A stretch of 36,670 nt of DNA from Aeromonas molluscorum 848 (GTDB lineage: Bacteria > Pseudomonadota > Gammaproteobacteria > Enterobacterales > Aeromonadaceae). A program made the translations under genes and the position numbers. The notes beneath the pieces were generated by a model. The model searched no databases, was not told where the DNA came from, and saw nothing but the letters and a program-made list of their open reading frames with translations. Position 1 is the stretch's first letter. The number at the start of each line of letters is the position of its first letter. The stretch spans positions 1-36,670 of the forward strand of contig NZ_AQGQ01000021.1 of the NCBI RefSeq assembly GCF_000388115.1. The letters are read 5' to 3'. Below are positions 8,171 to 15,923 of the stretch, one piece after another.

Positions 8171-8282
8171 CAAAGGTCTTGCAGGGCGATAGATGCTATC
8201 GCCGCCCATGCCATGGATCTGATGATCCAAGAATGTTGACATGAGCCCTGCCCGGATCGACGGGCGGTTGCTACTCCCCAAT
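8171..8282 (-). ncRNA. yybP-ykoY manganese riboswitch
   Basis: Read on the minus strand, the element opens with GGGGAGTAGC (8279-8270). It contains GTCAACATTC (8240-8231), two local hairpins (GGATC with GATCC; GGCGATAG with CTATCGCC), and ends with GCAAGACCTTT (8182-8172). These blocks, their order and the roughly 110-nt length match the yybP-ykoY family known to sense Mn2+. It precedes the exchanger gene on the same strand. The closing stem is not fully obvious by eye. Confidence 0.87.
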
Positions 8283-8493
8283 GACAGTGCGGTCTTTTTA
8301 CCAAGTTGGCCGCCGCCTCACAAGGCAACGTGATGATCATCCGCTGGATCAGTTGTAAGGGAATGTGACGCCACTTCGGCCAGCCATCCATGGTTTTCCG
8401 TCCGGATCCTTGATCTTTCCCCGTCATCTGCGCCTTGGCACAGCCCTTGCTATGACCTGACTACTGTCCACAACGATTTGGCAAGGGTGAACG

Positions 8494-9081
8494 ATGAAAC
8501 GGTGGATCCAACATTTTTACCAACTGAACCGCCTCAACTGGCTCATGGTCTGGTTGCTACTCTGCTGCAGCATTATCTTGCTGTTTCCGACTTGGCTGAT
8601 GAAAGGGGCCGTGAGTACCTGGGCCGAGCTGCACGCCGCCTGGCTCGGGGTCGGTATGCTGATCGCCATCTCCTACTTTTGCAGCCAGGGCATGCTGATC
8701 CTGTGGGAGTGGGCCTGCGGTGAATGGTTGTCCCGCAAGCAGAAAGATCAGCTTTCCCAGATGATCGCCTTCCTCGACTTCAACGAGAAGGCGGTACTGC
8801 GCGAGTTCGTGCTGCAGCGTAAAAGCGTCATAAACCTGCCGATCACCGAGCCCGCCGTCAAAAATCTGATAGACGCAGGCGTGCTCACCTACGCCTACGG
8901 CAAGCCGGTGCGGGAGAAGGATGACGAGAACCAGATCCGGGCGCTGATGATAGCCCTGCCTGCCCGCCCCCTGCTCACCTACAAGGTGCTGGGTCTCTCC
9001 CGTGGCAAGATGAGCGACGAACAGGTGGAGCAGATCATGAACGCCAGACCCAAGTTCGCCCAAAAAAGCCTGCAGCGCTGA
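8494..9081 (+). CDS. Membrane protein, superinfection-exclusion B (SieB)-like family
   Basis: A 195-residue protein with two hydrophobic segments (about residues 15-35 and 48-70) followed by a charged cytoplasmic domain of about 120 residues. Overall layout and the KEKAVLREF-type helical region resemble the chromosomal SieB-like family, named after a lambdoid prophage exclusion protein; the actual role in Aeromonas is not known. No prophage genes surround it. Ribosome binding site AAGGGTG precedes ATG 8494. It is followed by a terminator shared with mgsA. Family recognition is from memory and moderate. Confidence 0.55.
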   Translation: MKRWIQHFYQLNRLNWLMVWLLLCCSIILLFPTWLMKGAVSTWAELHAAWLGVGMLIAISYFCSQGMLILWEWACGEWLSRKQKDQLSQMIAFLDFNEKAVLREFVLQRKSVINLPITEPAVKNLIDAGVLTYAYGKPVREKDDENQIRALMIALPARPLLTYKVLGLSRGKMSDEQVEQIMNARPKFAQKSLQR

Positions 9082-9102
9082 GTCCTGCATGTTCACCCAC
9101 AA

Positions 9103-9127
9103 AAAAGGCGCCATATCGGCGCCTTTT
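9103..9127. terminator. Bidirectional terminator
   Basis: AAAAGGCGCC and GGCGCCTTTT form a 10-bp stem around ATATC. It serves the SieB-like gene (plus) and mgsA (minus), which converge here. Confidence 0.9.
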
Positions 9128-9150
9128 GCTATTTCCCCAGCGACGGCTGT

Positions 9151-9609
9151 CTATTGGGTTCGTGCCTTGAGGTAGCCTGCATAGTCCGGGATCTGCACAC
9201 TGAACGCCTGGTGCATGTGGGGGCTGTCCATGATGAAGTCGGCGGTTGCCTCATTGGTCGCCATCGGAATGTTCCAGACGGCGGCCAGACGCAGCAGCGC
9301 CTTGACGTCCGGATCATGGGGCACGGCGTTGAGAGGATCCCAGAAGAAGATGAGCACATCTATCTTGCCTTCGGCAATCAGGGCGCCGAGTTGCTGATCG
9401 CCGCCCATGGGGCCGGAAAAGAGGCAGGTAATAGGCAACTGGGCCGACTTGCTGAGCAGGCTGCCCGTGGTGCCAGTTGCATAGAGGTGATGCAGCTTGA
9501 GCTCTTCCTTGCGACGGCCAACCCAGTTGAGCAGTGCCGTCTTCATATTGTCATGTGCCACCAGGGCGACTCGTTTATGGGGGGCCATTTCCCGTGCAAT
9601 CTGTTCCAT
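9151..9609 (-). CDS. mgsA: Methylglyoxal synthase
   Basis: Converts dihydroxyacetone phosphate to methylglyoxal and phosphate, a bypass of lower glycolysis used under phosphate limitation or sugar-phosphate stress. The 152 residues equal the E. coli length. Family blocks are intact: [10 protein letters not shown] at the N-terminus, YATGTTG (phosphate site), SGPMGGDQQ with the catalytic Asp, and [23 protein letters not shown] 9609 gives the standard N-terminus. Monocistronic, ending at a shared terminator. Confidence 0.97.
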   Translation of the reverse strand: MEQIAREMAPHKRVALVAHDNMKTALLNWVGRRKEELKLHHLYATGTTGSLLSKSAQLPITCLFSGPMGGDQQLGALIAEGKIDVLIFFWDPLNAVPHDPDVKALLRLAAVWNIPMATNEATADFIMDSPHMHQAFSVQIPDYAGYLKARTQ

Positions 9610-9723
9610 CTTGGTATCCGAGGGTGAAAAGTTGAGACGCTTATCCTAATCGAAAGCGTCGCCCCCTGCCTATCGGGGCGCCATAACTGTGATCCGGGTG
9701 AAGCATGGCCGGTGCGGACCATG

Positions 9724-9743
9724 AAAAACCCGCCTAAGCGGGT
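9724..9743 (-). terminator. Terminator after bfr
   Basis: On the minus strand ACCCGC-TTAG-GCGGGT is followed by a T run. It lies 36 bp past the bfr stop. Confidence 0.85.
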
Positions 9744-9779
9744 CTGGATATCGTCGATTGGCATGAAGCGCTCGGCTAG

Positions 9780-10256
9780 TCAGGATCCTTGATGAAGCTG
9801 AGATTGTTGGTAATTTTCGAGACCAATGCGGCCGATGAGGTCTATTTGAGTTTCCAGCCAGTCCACATGCTCCTCTTCATCTTCGAGGATATCCTGGAAC
9901 AGATCCCGACTGACATAGTCGTGCGTGGATTCGGCATAGCCGATAGCAGCCTTCAAGTCCGGGATGGCATCCATCTCCAGAGAGAGATCGCAGCGCAGCA
10001 TCTCTTCGACTGTCTCGCCGATACGCAGCTTGCCCAGCTCCTGCAAGTTGGGCAGGCCCTCCAGAAACAAGACGCGCTTGATCAGTTCGTCCGCATGCTT
10101 CATCTCGTCGATGGATTCGTGATACTCCTTGTGCCCCAAGGCCTTGAGGCCCCAGTCATCATAGATACGGGCATGCAGGAAATATTGGTTGATGGCAACC
10201 AGCTCGTTGGCTAGCACCTTGTTCAAATGCGCGATAATTTTGGCATCACCTTTCAT
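9780..10256 (-). CDS. bfr: Bacterioferritin
   Basis: Heme-containing iron-storage protein forming a 24-subunit cage; oxidises Fe2+ and stores it as ferric mineral. The 158-residue chain keeps the ferroxidase ligands (Glu18, Glu51, His54, Glu94, Glu127, His130) and the heme ligand Met52 in [14 protein letters not shown]. The start is ATG 10256, giving MKGDAKII as in E. coli, with AAGGAG 8 nt upstream; a TTG two codons earlier is less likely. It follows bfd on the same strand, the usual bfd-bfr partnership in which Bfd helps release iron. Confidence 0.97.
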   Translation of the reverse strand: MKGDAKIIAHLNKVLANELVAINQYFLHARIYDDWGLKALGHKEYHESIDEMKHADELIKRVLFLEGLPNLQELGKLRIGETVEEMLRCDLSLEMDAIPDLKAAIGYAESTHDYVSRDLFQDILEDEEEHVDWLETQIDLIGRIGLENYQQSQLHQGS

Positions 10257-10363
10257 CGTCAATTCTCCTTGCTGGATCCATCAAGCTTAGACTAGGAAGA
10301 TGACAACAACAGGACAAGCGGGCAGATACCCGCTGAGGAAGGGGGCGGCGAGGCCAGGGAAAC

Positions 10364-10552
10364 TCAGGCTACCTGGTAGTAGCTGGGGACCTTGTCGAGT
10401 TCGGCCTTGATGATCGCTTTCGCCATGGGCAAGCACTTGCCGCACTGGCTGGCCAGACCCAGCTCTTTCCTGAGTTGACGAAGATCTTTACCTGCCTGTA
10501 CCGCCTGACGTATCTGGGTATCGGTAATGCCACGGCACAAACAAACGTACAT
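10364..10552 (-). CDS. bfd: Bacterioferritin-associated ferredoxin
   Basis: Small [2Fe-2S] protein that passes electrons to bacterioferritin to mobilise stored iron. In 62 residues it has the four cysteine ligands as CLC near residue 4 and CGKC near residue 37, the BFD-like pattern. It lies upstream of bfr with 107 nt between. A small hairpin (AGCGGG with CCCGCT, 10317-10334) in the gap lacks a clear T run. Iron-regulated expression is usual for this gene, but I see only a weak Fur-like sequence upstream. Confidence 0.95.
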   Translation of the reverse strand: MYVCLCRGITDTQIRQAVQAGKDLRQLRKELGLASQCGKCLPMAKAIIKAELDKVPSYYQVA

Positions 10553-10687
10553 ATTTACACCTCACCTTGGAATAAACTGAAATCTAAATGAGAGTGGTTT
10601 GCAGTGCAAATAACAATTGGGAATAAGCCGGGCCACTTGCCACTCCTCAGCCCCTTGAGGACAATGTCCCATCACTTTGGAGGTTCC

Positions 10688-10990
10688 ATGTTCAAGACCC
10701 TGTTCAAGTCACTGTTTGGTGGCGCAGCGCCCGCCGCACCTGAGGTTACCCCGACTGAATATGCCGGCTATCTCATCTATCCAGAACCCATGGCCGAAGG
10801 GGGGCAATATCGACTGGCGGGGCGTATTACCAAGGAAGTGGCTGGCGAGCTTTGCACTCACCGATTTATTCGCTCCGATCTGTTCGCCAGCCCGGCCGAT
10901 GCCGAACGCTTCATGGTGCAAAAGGCCCAGACCTTCATCAATCAGACCGGGGAGCAGATGTTCGGCCCCAGACCGGGTCAGGACGCATGA
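10688..10990 (+). CDS. HlyU-family small protein
   Basis: A 100-residue protein with an amphipathic N-terminus (MFKTLFKSLFGG), then a compact domain containing YAGYLIYPEP, GGQYRLAGRI and THRFIRSDLF. This pattern matches the small family labelled HlyU (transcriptional activator) in domain databases. It is not the ArsR-type HlyU of Vibrio, and its function is poorly known. ATG 10688 has a perfect GGAGG five bases upstream. The stop codon overlaps the tmcA start (ATGA), so the two are probably translated together. Confidence 0.65.
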   Translation: MFKTLFKSLFGGAAPAAPEVTPTEYAGYLIYPEPMAEGGQYRLAGRITKEVAGELCTHRFIRSDLFASPADAERFMVQKAQTFINQTGEQMFGPRPGQDA

Positions 10991-13041
10991 TCGCATTGCG
11001 CCAGGCCCTGCGCAGGGCTGGGGAGCGGCGTCTGGTCTGGTTGGAGGGCGCTGAAACCGAGACGCTGGCTGCCGCCCAGACATGGTTGTCCGGCGATATC
11101 TTCTGGCTCGGCGAGGGGCCGCCGCAATATGCCCCCCTGCCTGCGGCCAAGGCGCTGCAACGGCTCGGTCAGGAGTGCGATACCCTGGTGTTCAATAGTT
11201 TCAGCGGCTTTCACCCCGATGCGTTCGGCGCCCTGGCAGGTACCCTTCGCGCAGGGGGCTTGCTGATCCTGCTCACCCCGCCACGGGCTGAGTGGCCCGG
11301 TTTCGCGGATCCAGACAGGCTACGCCTGGTCGCCACACCGGACGACCTGCCACGTGCGGGTCAGGGCTTTATTGCCCGGCTGGCGCGCCTGCTGCATCAA
11401 GATCCCGCCCTGGATCTCGCGCTGCCGACACTCTCTTCCCCTTGGCATCCCATCCAGACTGATCGCCCCATGACGGCGGGTCAGACTCACGCCATCACGG
11501 CCATTCGTCAGGTGCTGCATGGCCACCGGCGACGGCCGTTGGTGATCAGTGCCGATCGTGGGCGAGGCAAGAGTTCGGCTTTAGGATTGGCTGCTGCGGT
11601 CTTGTTACGCGAGCAGCCAGGACTGTGCATTGCCGTTACGGCGCCTGCCAAGGCGACTGTCTCCAGCCTGTTCGAACATGGGAGGCTCGCCCTGGGCGAG
11701 GCGTCAGACAGGATAGCGTTCTATTCCCCCCAGCAGCTGGTGCAAGAAGAGATAGCCTGCGATCTGCTGTTGGTCGACGAGGCCGCCGCCATTCCAACGC
11801 CGCTGCTCGAGATCATGCTGGCGCGCCACAGTCGCATTGCTTTTGCCACCACAGAGCATGGCTATGAGGGGACGGGGCGTGGTTTTCACCTGCGCTTCAA
11901 GGCCCATCTTGACCAGCGGGCGCCCGGCTGGCAGGAGCTGCATCTGGACGAACCTGTGCGCTGGCGCGCCGGTTGCCCGCTGGAGGCCCTGGTGTTTCGC
12001 CTGCTGGGGCTGGATGCCGAGGTCAGGACGCCACCCCCTGTGCTTGCCCCGGTGCGGCGCCAGATAACCCAGCAGGCATTGGCCAGCGACGAGGCTCTGC
12101 TCAATCAGGTATTCGGGCTGCTGGTGCTGGCTCACTACCAGACGACGCCCAGCGATCTGCGCATCTTGCTGGAGAGCCCGGACCTCGACATTCATCTGTT
12201 GGAGCAAGATAGCAGTCTGCTCGCAGTGGCACTGGTGGCGCGGGAGGGCCATATCCCGGCCGAGCTTGCCGAGGATATCTGGGCAGGGCGGCGGCGGCCC
12301 CGCGGCCATCTGTTGCCGCAGTCCCTGCTGGCCCATGGCGGCTTGCGGGAGGCAGGGGAGCGCAGCTATGGCCGGGTACTGCGCATCGCCGTGCATCCCG
12401 AGCTGCACAGACGCGGGCTCGGCAGTTTGCTGCTTGACCAGTTAGTGACCCATTACCGGGACTCCGGGGTCGATTACCTCGGCGCCGCCTTCTCTGCCAC
12501 GGCCGATCTGCTGCCTTTTTGGCGCCGGGCGGGCCTGCAGGCATTGCGCATCGGCCTGCAGAGAGATGCGGCCAGTGGCAGCCATGCCGCCCTGTTGCTG
12601 CGTGCCCTGCGCCCCGAGCGGGAGGCCGAACTTGCCCGTTGGCACGAGCGCTTTTGCCGCCAACTGCCGACGCTGCTGGCCGGTGAGCTGCGGGAGCTGG
12701 ATCCCGAGCTGGTTTGGCAGTGCGTGGCCCCCGTTGAGGGGAAGGAGGGTGAGAAAGAGGAACCGACGGACAGATGGTCAGGGTGGGAGGCGTTTGATGA
12801 GGATGAGCTGACTTGTTTTGCCCATCACCACAAACCGTTCGAGCTGTGCCAACCCAGCCTGCAGCGCTGGCTGGCGGTCAACATGAACCGCCTGGATGGA
12901 TTGAAACCTGCGGAGCGAGCCTTGCTTATCGCCAGCATTTGGCAATACGCACCCTGGGAGTTGCTGGCTCGTCGCCAGAGCCTCAGTGGCAAGCCTGAAC
13001 TCATCAAAGCACTGCGTGGCTTGCTGGCGCGGCTGTTGTAG
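10987..13041 (+). CDS. tmcA: tRNA(Met) cytidine acetyltransferase
   Basis: Makes N4-acetylcytidine at the wobble base of elongator tRNA-Met using acetyl-CoA and ATP, which prevents misreading of AUA. The 684-residue protein has an N-terminal domain, a RecD-like helicase domain with Walker A GRGKS near residue 192 and Walker B LLVDEAAAIP near residue 260, TTEHGYEGTGRGF, and a GNAT domain with the acetyl-CoA loop RRGLGSLL near residue 475. The start at 10987 overlaps the preceding HlyU-family stop; the open frame extends further 5' but inside that gene. A strong terminator follows. Confidence 0.95.
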   Translation: MIALRQALRRAGERRLVWLEGAETETLAAAQTWLSGDIFWLGEGPPQYAPLPAAKALQRLGQECDTLVFNSFSGFHPDAFGALAGTLRAGGLLILLTPPRAEWPGFADPDRLRLVATPDDLPRAGQGFIARLARLLHQDPALDLALPTLSSPWHPIQTDRPMTAGQTHAITAIRQVLHGHRRRPLVISADRGRGKSSALGLAAAVLLREQPGLCIAVTAPAKATVSSLFEHGRLALGEASDRIAFYSPQQLVQEEIACDLLLVDEAAAIPTPLLEIMLARHSRIAFATTEHGYEGTGRGFHLRFKAHLDQRAPGWQELHLDEPVRWRAGCPLEALVFRLLGLDAEVRTPPPVLAPVRRQITQQALASDEALLNQVFGLLVLAHYQTTPSDLRILLESPDLDIHLLEQDSSLLAVALVAREGHIPAELAEDIWAGRRRPRGHLLPQSLLAHGGLREAGERSYGRVLRIAVHPELHRRGLGSLLLDQLVTHYRDSGVDYLGAAFSATADLLPFWRRAGLQALRIGLQRDAASGSHAALLLRALRPEREAELARWHERFCRQLPTLLAGELRELDPELVWQCVAPVEGKEGEKEEPTDRWSGWEAFDEDELTCFAHHHKPFELCQPSLQRWLAVNMNRLDGLKPAERALLIASIWQYAPWELLARRQSLSGKPELIKALRGLLARLL

Positions 13042-13075
13042 TACCCAGCCCGCCGGGATACAAATCCTGCCTCCA

Positions 13076-13113
13076 GATACAAACAAGGCGCCCTGAGGCG
13101 CCTTGTTTGTATC
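13076..13113. terminator. Long bidirectional terminator between tmcA and the NhaC gene
   Basis: A perfect 17-bp stem (13076-13092 with 13097-13113) closes on the tetraloop CTGA. It has a GGCGCC core and AT-rich base, and serves both convergent genes. Confidence 0.85.
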
Positions 13114-13122
13114 AACGGTGAC

Positions 13123-14529
13123 TCAGCGCGAGCTGGCCGCCGGGATGACCGGAACCCGACTGACAAACTTGCCCATGTAGGCGAAGGAGATGGTCACAAG
13201 GATGCATATGAAGCTCAACCACATGTATGGCAGGTAATCCAGCGTCGCTACCCCGAGCACCCCGGCCATGAAGATGCCGTTGTCACTCCAGGGCACCATG
13301 CCGCAGGTAAGGGTACCGCCGAACTCTGCATTGCGGGAGAGGTTCTTGCGCGCCAGTCCCAGCCGGTCATAGTTCTTGGCCATGATCTTGGGAGTCAGGA
13401 TCAGTGATACATACATGGCAGAGCCAAAGACGTTGGCCAGAAAGGCGGTACCCAGGGTGTGAGTCGTCAGGCTGCCGACACTGTTGATGCGCTTCTCGAA
13501 GGCTCCTGCGATCACCTCGAGCAGACCGACCTTCTCCAACAGACCGCCAAACCCTAAGCCGAAGATGATGACGGCCACCGAGCCGAGCATGGATTCCATA
13601 CCGCCGCGGCCCAGGATGTTGTCGATGAAACCGACCCCCGAGGTGATGGCGAACGGGCTGTAGGCCGAGTGCATCGCCTTGACCGGATCCATATCCTGAA
13701 AGACGATGGCCCAGATAAGACCTAGCAGGGCGCCAAAGCTGATCACCGGGAAGGCGGGCTTGCGGTTCGCCAGCAGGCCCAGCACCAGGATCACCGGCAC
13801 CACGGCCAGGGGCGTGATATTGAACTGCTTGTCGAGGGCTTCCATCACCAGGTTGACCTGCTCCAGGCTGACATTGCCCGAGTACTGCATGCCGACCACA
13901 GTAAACAAGGCCGCCGTGATGACATAGGAGAGCAGGCTGATGGGCAACATGCCCTTGATGTGTTCTACCACGTCGACGTTGGACATGGTCGAGGCCAGTA
14001 CCACAGAGTCGGAGAGGGGAGAGAGCTTGTCGCCGAAATAGACGCCGGAGAGTACGGCACCGGCCACCAGTGGGGCAGGCACCCCCAGACTGTGGCCAAT
14101 GCCCATCATTGCAATACCGGCGGTGGCGGCCGATCCCCAGGAGGTACCGGTTGCCAGCGAGGTGAGTGAACAAATTATCAGGGTCGCCAGCAGGAAGATG
14201 GAGGGGTGTATTACCTTGAGGCCGAAGTAGATGATGCTGGGCACTATACCTCCCGCGATCCAGGTTCCGACCAGGGCGCCGACGGAAACCAGTATCAAGA
14301 TGGCCCCCATCCCCTTGGCTACGCCATCGACGGCGGCCTGTTCCAGGGATTTGTAGTCATGGCCGAGCTTGATGCCGAGCCCCATGATGACGAACCAGGC
14401 GATAAACAGGGCCAGCTGGATCGGCAGATCGAGCAGGCTGGTAAACGAGAAGGCCAATGCCAGAAAGATGGCCAGGCAGGCCAGCACCTGAAACATGCTT
14501 GGCAGACGGGGATGTTGTTGGTTTTGCAT
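13123..14529 (-). CDS. NhaC-family Na+/H+ antiporter
   Basis: A 468-residue inner-membrane protein with about 11-12 hydrophobic segments. NhaC-family blocks include LTSLATGTSWGSAATAGIAMMGIG, GVYFGDKLSPLSDSVVLAS and TCGMVPWSDNGIFMAGVLG. Most members exchange Na+ for H+; some relatives in gammaproteobacteria are thought to be amino-acid transporters, so the substrate is not certain. ATG 14529 has AGGAAG upstream. Single gene, closed by the long shared terminator. Confidence 0.88.
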   Translation of the reverse strand: MQNQQHPRLPSMFQVLACLAIFLALAFSFTSLLDLPIQLALFIAWFVIMGLGIKLGHDYKSLEQAAVDGVAKGMGAILILVSVGALVGTWIAGGIVPSIIYFGLKVIHPSIFLLATLIICSLTSLATGTSWGSAATAGIAMMGIGHSLGVPAPLVAGAVLSGVYFGDKLSPLSDSVVLASTMSNVDVVEHIKGMLPISLLSYVITAALFTVVGMQYSGNVSLEQVNLVMEALDKQFNITPLAVVPVILVLGLLANRKPAFPVISFGALLGLIWAIVFQDMDPVKAMHSAYSPFAITSGVGFIDNILGRGGMESMLGSVAVIIFGLGFGGLLEKVGLLEVIAGAFEKRINSVGSLTTHTLGTAFLANVFGSAMYVSLILTPKIMAKNYDRLGLARKNLSRNAEFGGTLTCGMVPWSDNGIFMAGVLGVATLDYLPYMWLSFICILVTISFAYMGKFVSRVPVIPAASSR

Positions 14530-14774
14530 AGATACTTCCTAAACTCTTGCTCGCCAAGGTGGGTGCCTCTCATCCTGTGAACTTGTCATGTCCCGAGGCG
14601 CCCACCCAAAATGAGGCGGCAATCTACCACAGAGTCCCCTCTTAAAATTCAAACTTACCGGGCATTTTTGAACTTTTGGTTGATGAATTTACACAAAATT
14701 TGATTTTGTACCGGTTTTTGTAGGTTGGTAAGCCCAGTGGACTGCTGCGATCCGAGGGAAGGAAAAGATAGTCA
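14530..14774. other. AT-rich intergenic control region of the NhaC gene
   Basis: About 245 bases without a gene. The part from 14640 to 14730 is much more AT-rich than its surroundings. It contains an inverted repeat CAAAAT-TTG-ATTTTG at 14694-14708, a possible regulator site for the minus-strand NhaC gene. No regulator can be named. Confidence 0.4.
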
Positions 14775-14811
14775 TTGCACTGGGGTTCATGCCAAATGAT
14801 AATTATTACTA
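14775..14811 (+). promoter_or_regulatory. Promoter overlapped by a Fur box
   Basis: TTGCAC at 14775 and GATAAT at 14798 are 17 bp apart. The -10 is buried in TGATAATTATTACTA (14797-14811), which matches the 7-1-7 Fur consensus at 12 of 14 positions. Fur bound with iron would block RNA polymerase here. Confidence 0.65.
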
Positions 14812-14833
14812 TTCATTGTGCATGGAGATGGCG

Positions 14834-15043
14834 ATGAGCTGGATATACAGGGGCGCCCTTTTTATGGCACTGGTATTAGTGGGGATATGGGGTCATGACA
14901 AGCAATACGGGCTCTGGAGCCTGGGGTTTGTACTGGCCGCCGGGATCTTGCTTGAGCCCAGACTCAGGCCTGTGCTCATTCTGCTGCCAGTGGCGGGTAT
15001 GACGGGAGTGGCTGCCTTGTTGTGGCAGCACCCCTGGTACTAG
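14834..15043 (+). CDS. Small membrane protein, unknown function, probably Fur-regulated
   Basis: A protein of 69 residues that I do not recognise. It has two or three hydrophobic segments covering most of its length (GALFMALVLVGIWG, then LWSLGFVLAAGILL, then LILLPVAGMTGVAALL). Start chosen at ATG 14834 because TGGAG lies 6 nt upstream. The frame is open from ATG 14789, but that start falls inside the Fur-box promoter and would not be on the transcript. ATG 14822 is also possible. The promoter suggests a role under iron limitation. Convergent with the ComFB-like gene, 7 bp apart. Confidence 0.6.
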   Translation: MSWIYRGALFMALVLVGIWGHDKQYGLWSLGFVLAAGILLEPRLRPVLILLPVAGMTGVAALLWQHPWY

Positions 15044-15050
15044 CTGCAGG

Positions 15051-15320
15051 TCAGTCGCGGCTGGTTGAGCTCTGCACTCGTACCAGAGCGTGGGCCAAGG
15101 AGAGTCGGACCTCCTGTTCCATGGCGTCACGTTTCTCCTGGCTGAGAAAATAGATCATATCCACGTCATGGCGTATGTAGTGGGCGGGGAGTTGATTGAG
15201 GGCGAGGCAGCACAGGTCGGCAAGCTCGTCTTCACTCAGGCGCCTGGCCAGATCTTGCTGGACGATGGCCTTGTTGACCAACTGCTCGTAGAAATTGTGG
15301 ATCTCGGTGCTGAGTTTCAT
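15051..15320 (-). CDS. ComFB-like protein
   Basis: An 89-residue protein with the pattern of the late-competence ComFB family: an N-terminal helix (HNFYEQLVNKAI), then CCLALNQLPAHYIRHDVDMIYFLS. The cysteine, LNxLPxxYI and acidic residues are typical. In Bacillus the gene is in the comF operon, but its function is unclear; in other bacteria members bind cyclic dinucleotides or are uncharacterised. No competence genes are adjacent. Family call is from memory. Confidence 0.7.
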   Translation of the reverse strand: MKLSTEIHNFYEQLVNKAIVQQDLARRLSEDELADLCCLALNQLPAHYIRHDVDMIYFLSQEKRDAMEQEVRLSLAHALVRVQSSTSRD

Positions 15321-15372
15321 GGGCCCGTCTCCTTGGTGGTGTCAGGGCAAGGATAGCTAGTCGAAACCAAAT

Positions 15373-15408
15373 ACAAAAGGCCCGTGATTTTCATCACGGG
15401 CCTTTTGT
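15373..15408 (-). terminator. Terminator of the tRNA-Leu cluster
   Basis: A 16-bp perfect stem on the minus strand (ACAAAAGGCCCGTGAT with its complement) closes on a GAAA tetraloop. It sits 8 bp beyond the last tRNA. Confidence 0.92.
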
Positions 15409-15416
15409 CGAATAGA

Positions 15417-15502
15417 TGGTGCGAAGAGAGGGACTCGAACCCTCACATCCGTGGGACACTAACACCTGAAGCTAGCGCGTCTACCAATTCCGCCACCTTC
15501 GC
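15417..15502 (-). tRNA. tRNA-Leu (CAG)
   Basis: 86 nt with encoded CCA. Acceptor stem GCGAAGG, class II variable arm, anticodon loop TTCAGGT giving CAG (reads CUG), and T-arm GGTTCGAGTCC. Closely similar to E. coli leuT/leuV/leuQ. Third and last copy in the transcript. Confidence 0.97.
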
Positions 15503-15570
15503 ACACTGTTTTCCCAACCTGTTTTACATGGAGTTGGCCATGCACTGTCTGTTTTTACATGTCAGAATCA

Positions 15571-15656
15571 TGGTGCGAAGAGAGGGACTCGAACCCTCAC
15601 ATCCGTGGGACACTAACACCTGAAGCTAGCGCGTCTACCAATTCCGCCACCTTCGC
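15571..15656 (-). tRNA. tRNA-Leu (CAG)
   Basis: Identical to the copy at 15417-15502 over all 86 nt. Middle gene of the three, separated from its neighbours by 68- and 53-nt spacers. Confidence 0.97.
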
Positions 15657-15709
15657 ACATTGGGTCATCAATCTTGTTTTACATGCCATTGATGAAGCAT
15701 GCTGCAGTA

Positions 15710-15795
15710 TGGTGCGAAGAGAGGGACTCGAACCCTCACATCCGTGGGACACTAACACCTGAAGCTAGCGCGTCTACCAATTCCGCCACCTTCGC
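15710..15795 (-). tRNA. tRNA-Leu (CAG)
   Basis: First gene of the cluster in the direction of transcription and identical to the other two. It lies immediately downstream of the promoter at 15812-15839. Confidence 0.97.
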
Positions 15796-15811
15796 ATCAC
15801 TGCGGACGGGG

Positions 15812-15839
15812 ATTCTATAGAGTTTTGGGGGAGCGTCAA
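15812..15839 (-). promoter_or_regulatory. Promoter of the tRNA-Leu cluster
   Basis: On the minus strand TTGACG and TAGAAT are 16 bp apart, followed by a GC-rich discriminator (CCCCGTCC). Such discriminators are typical of stable-RNA promoters under stringent (ppGpp) control. Confidence 0.75.
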
Positions 15840-15923
15840 CAGCCGCAATGGACTTTTTTCGCCCTTGGCAGAGAAAACCCAGCCAAGGGGACAAAACTTC
15901 AGCAATTGTCGGATGACACCGGC

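Noticed and set aside
8096-8281. N-terminal extension of the cation exchanger to 8281
   Set aside because: The segment is the riboswitch and its leader. The encoded residues are not membrane-like or conserved in pattern.
10317-10334. Hairpin between bfd and bfr as a terminator
   Set aside because: The 6-bp stem lacks a T run on the minus strand and bfr needs no separation from bfd.
10553-10620. Fur box upstream of bfd
   Set aside because: The best alignment I found matches only about 10 of 19 consensus positions, which is not enough to call.
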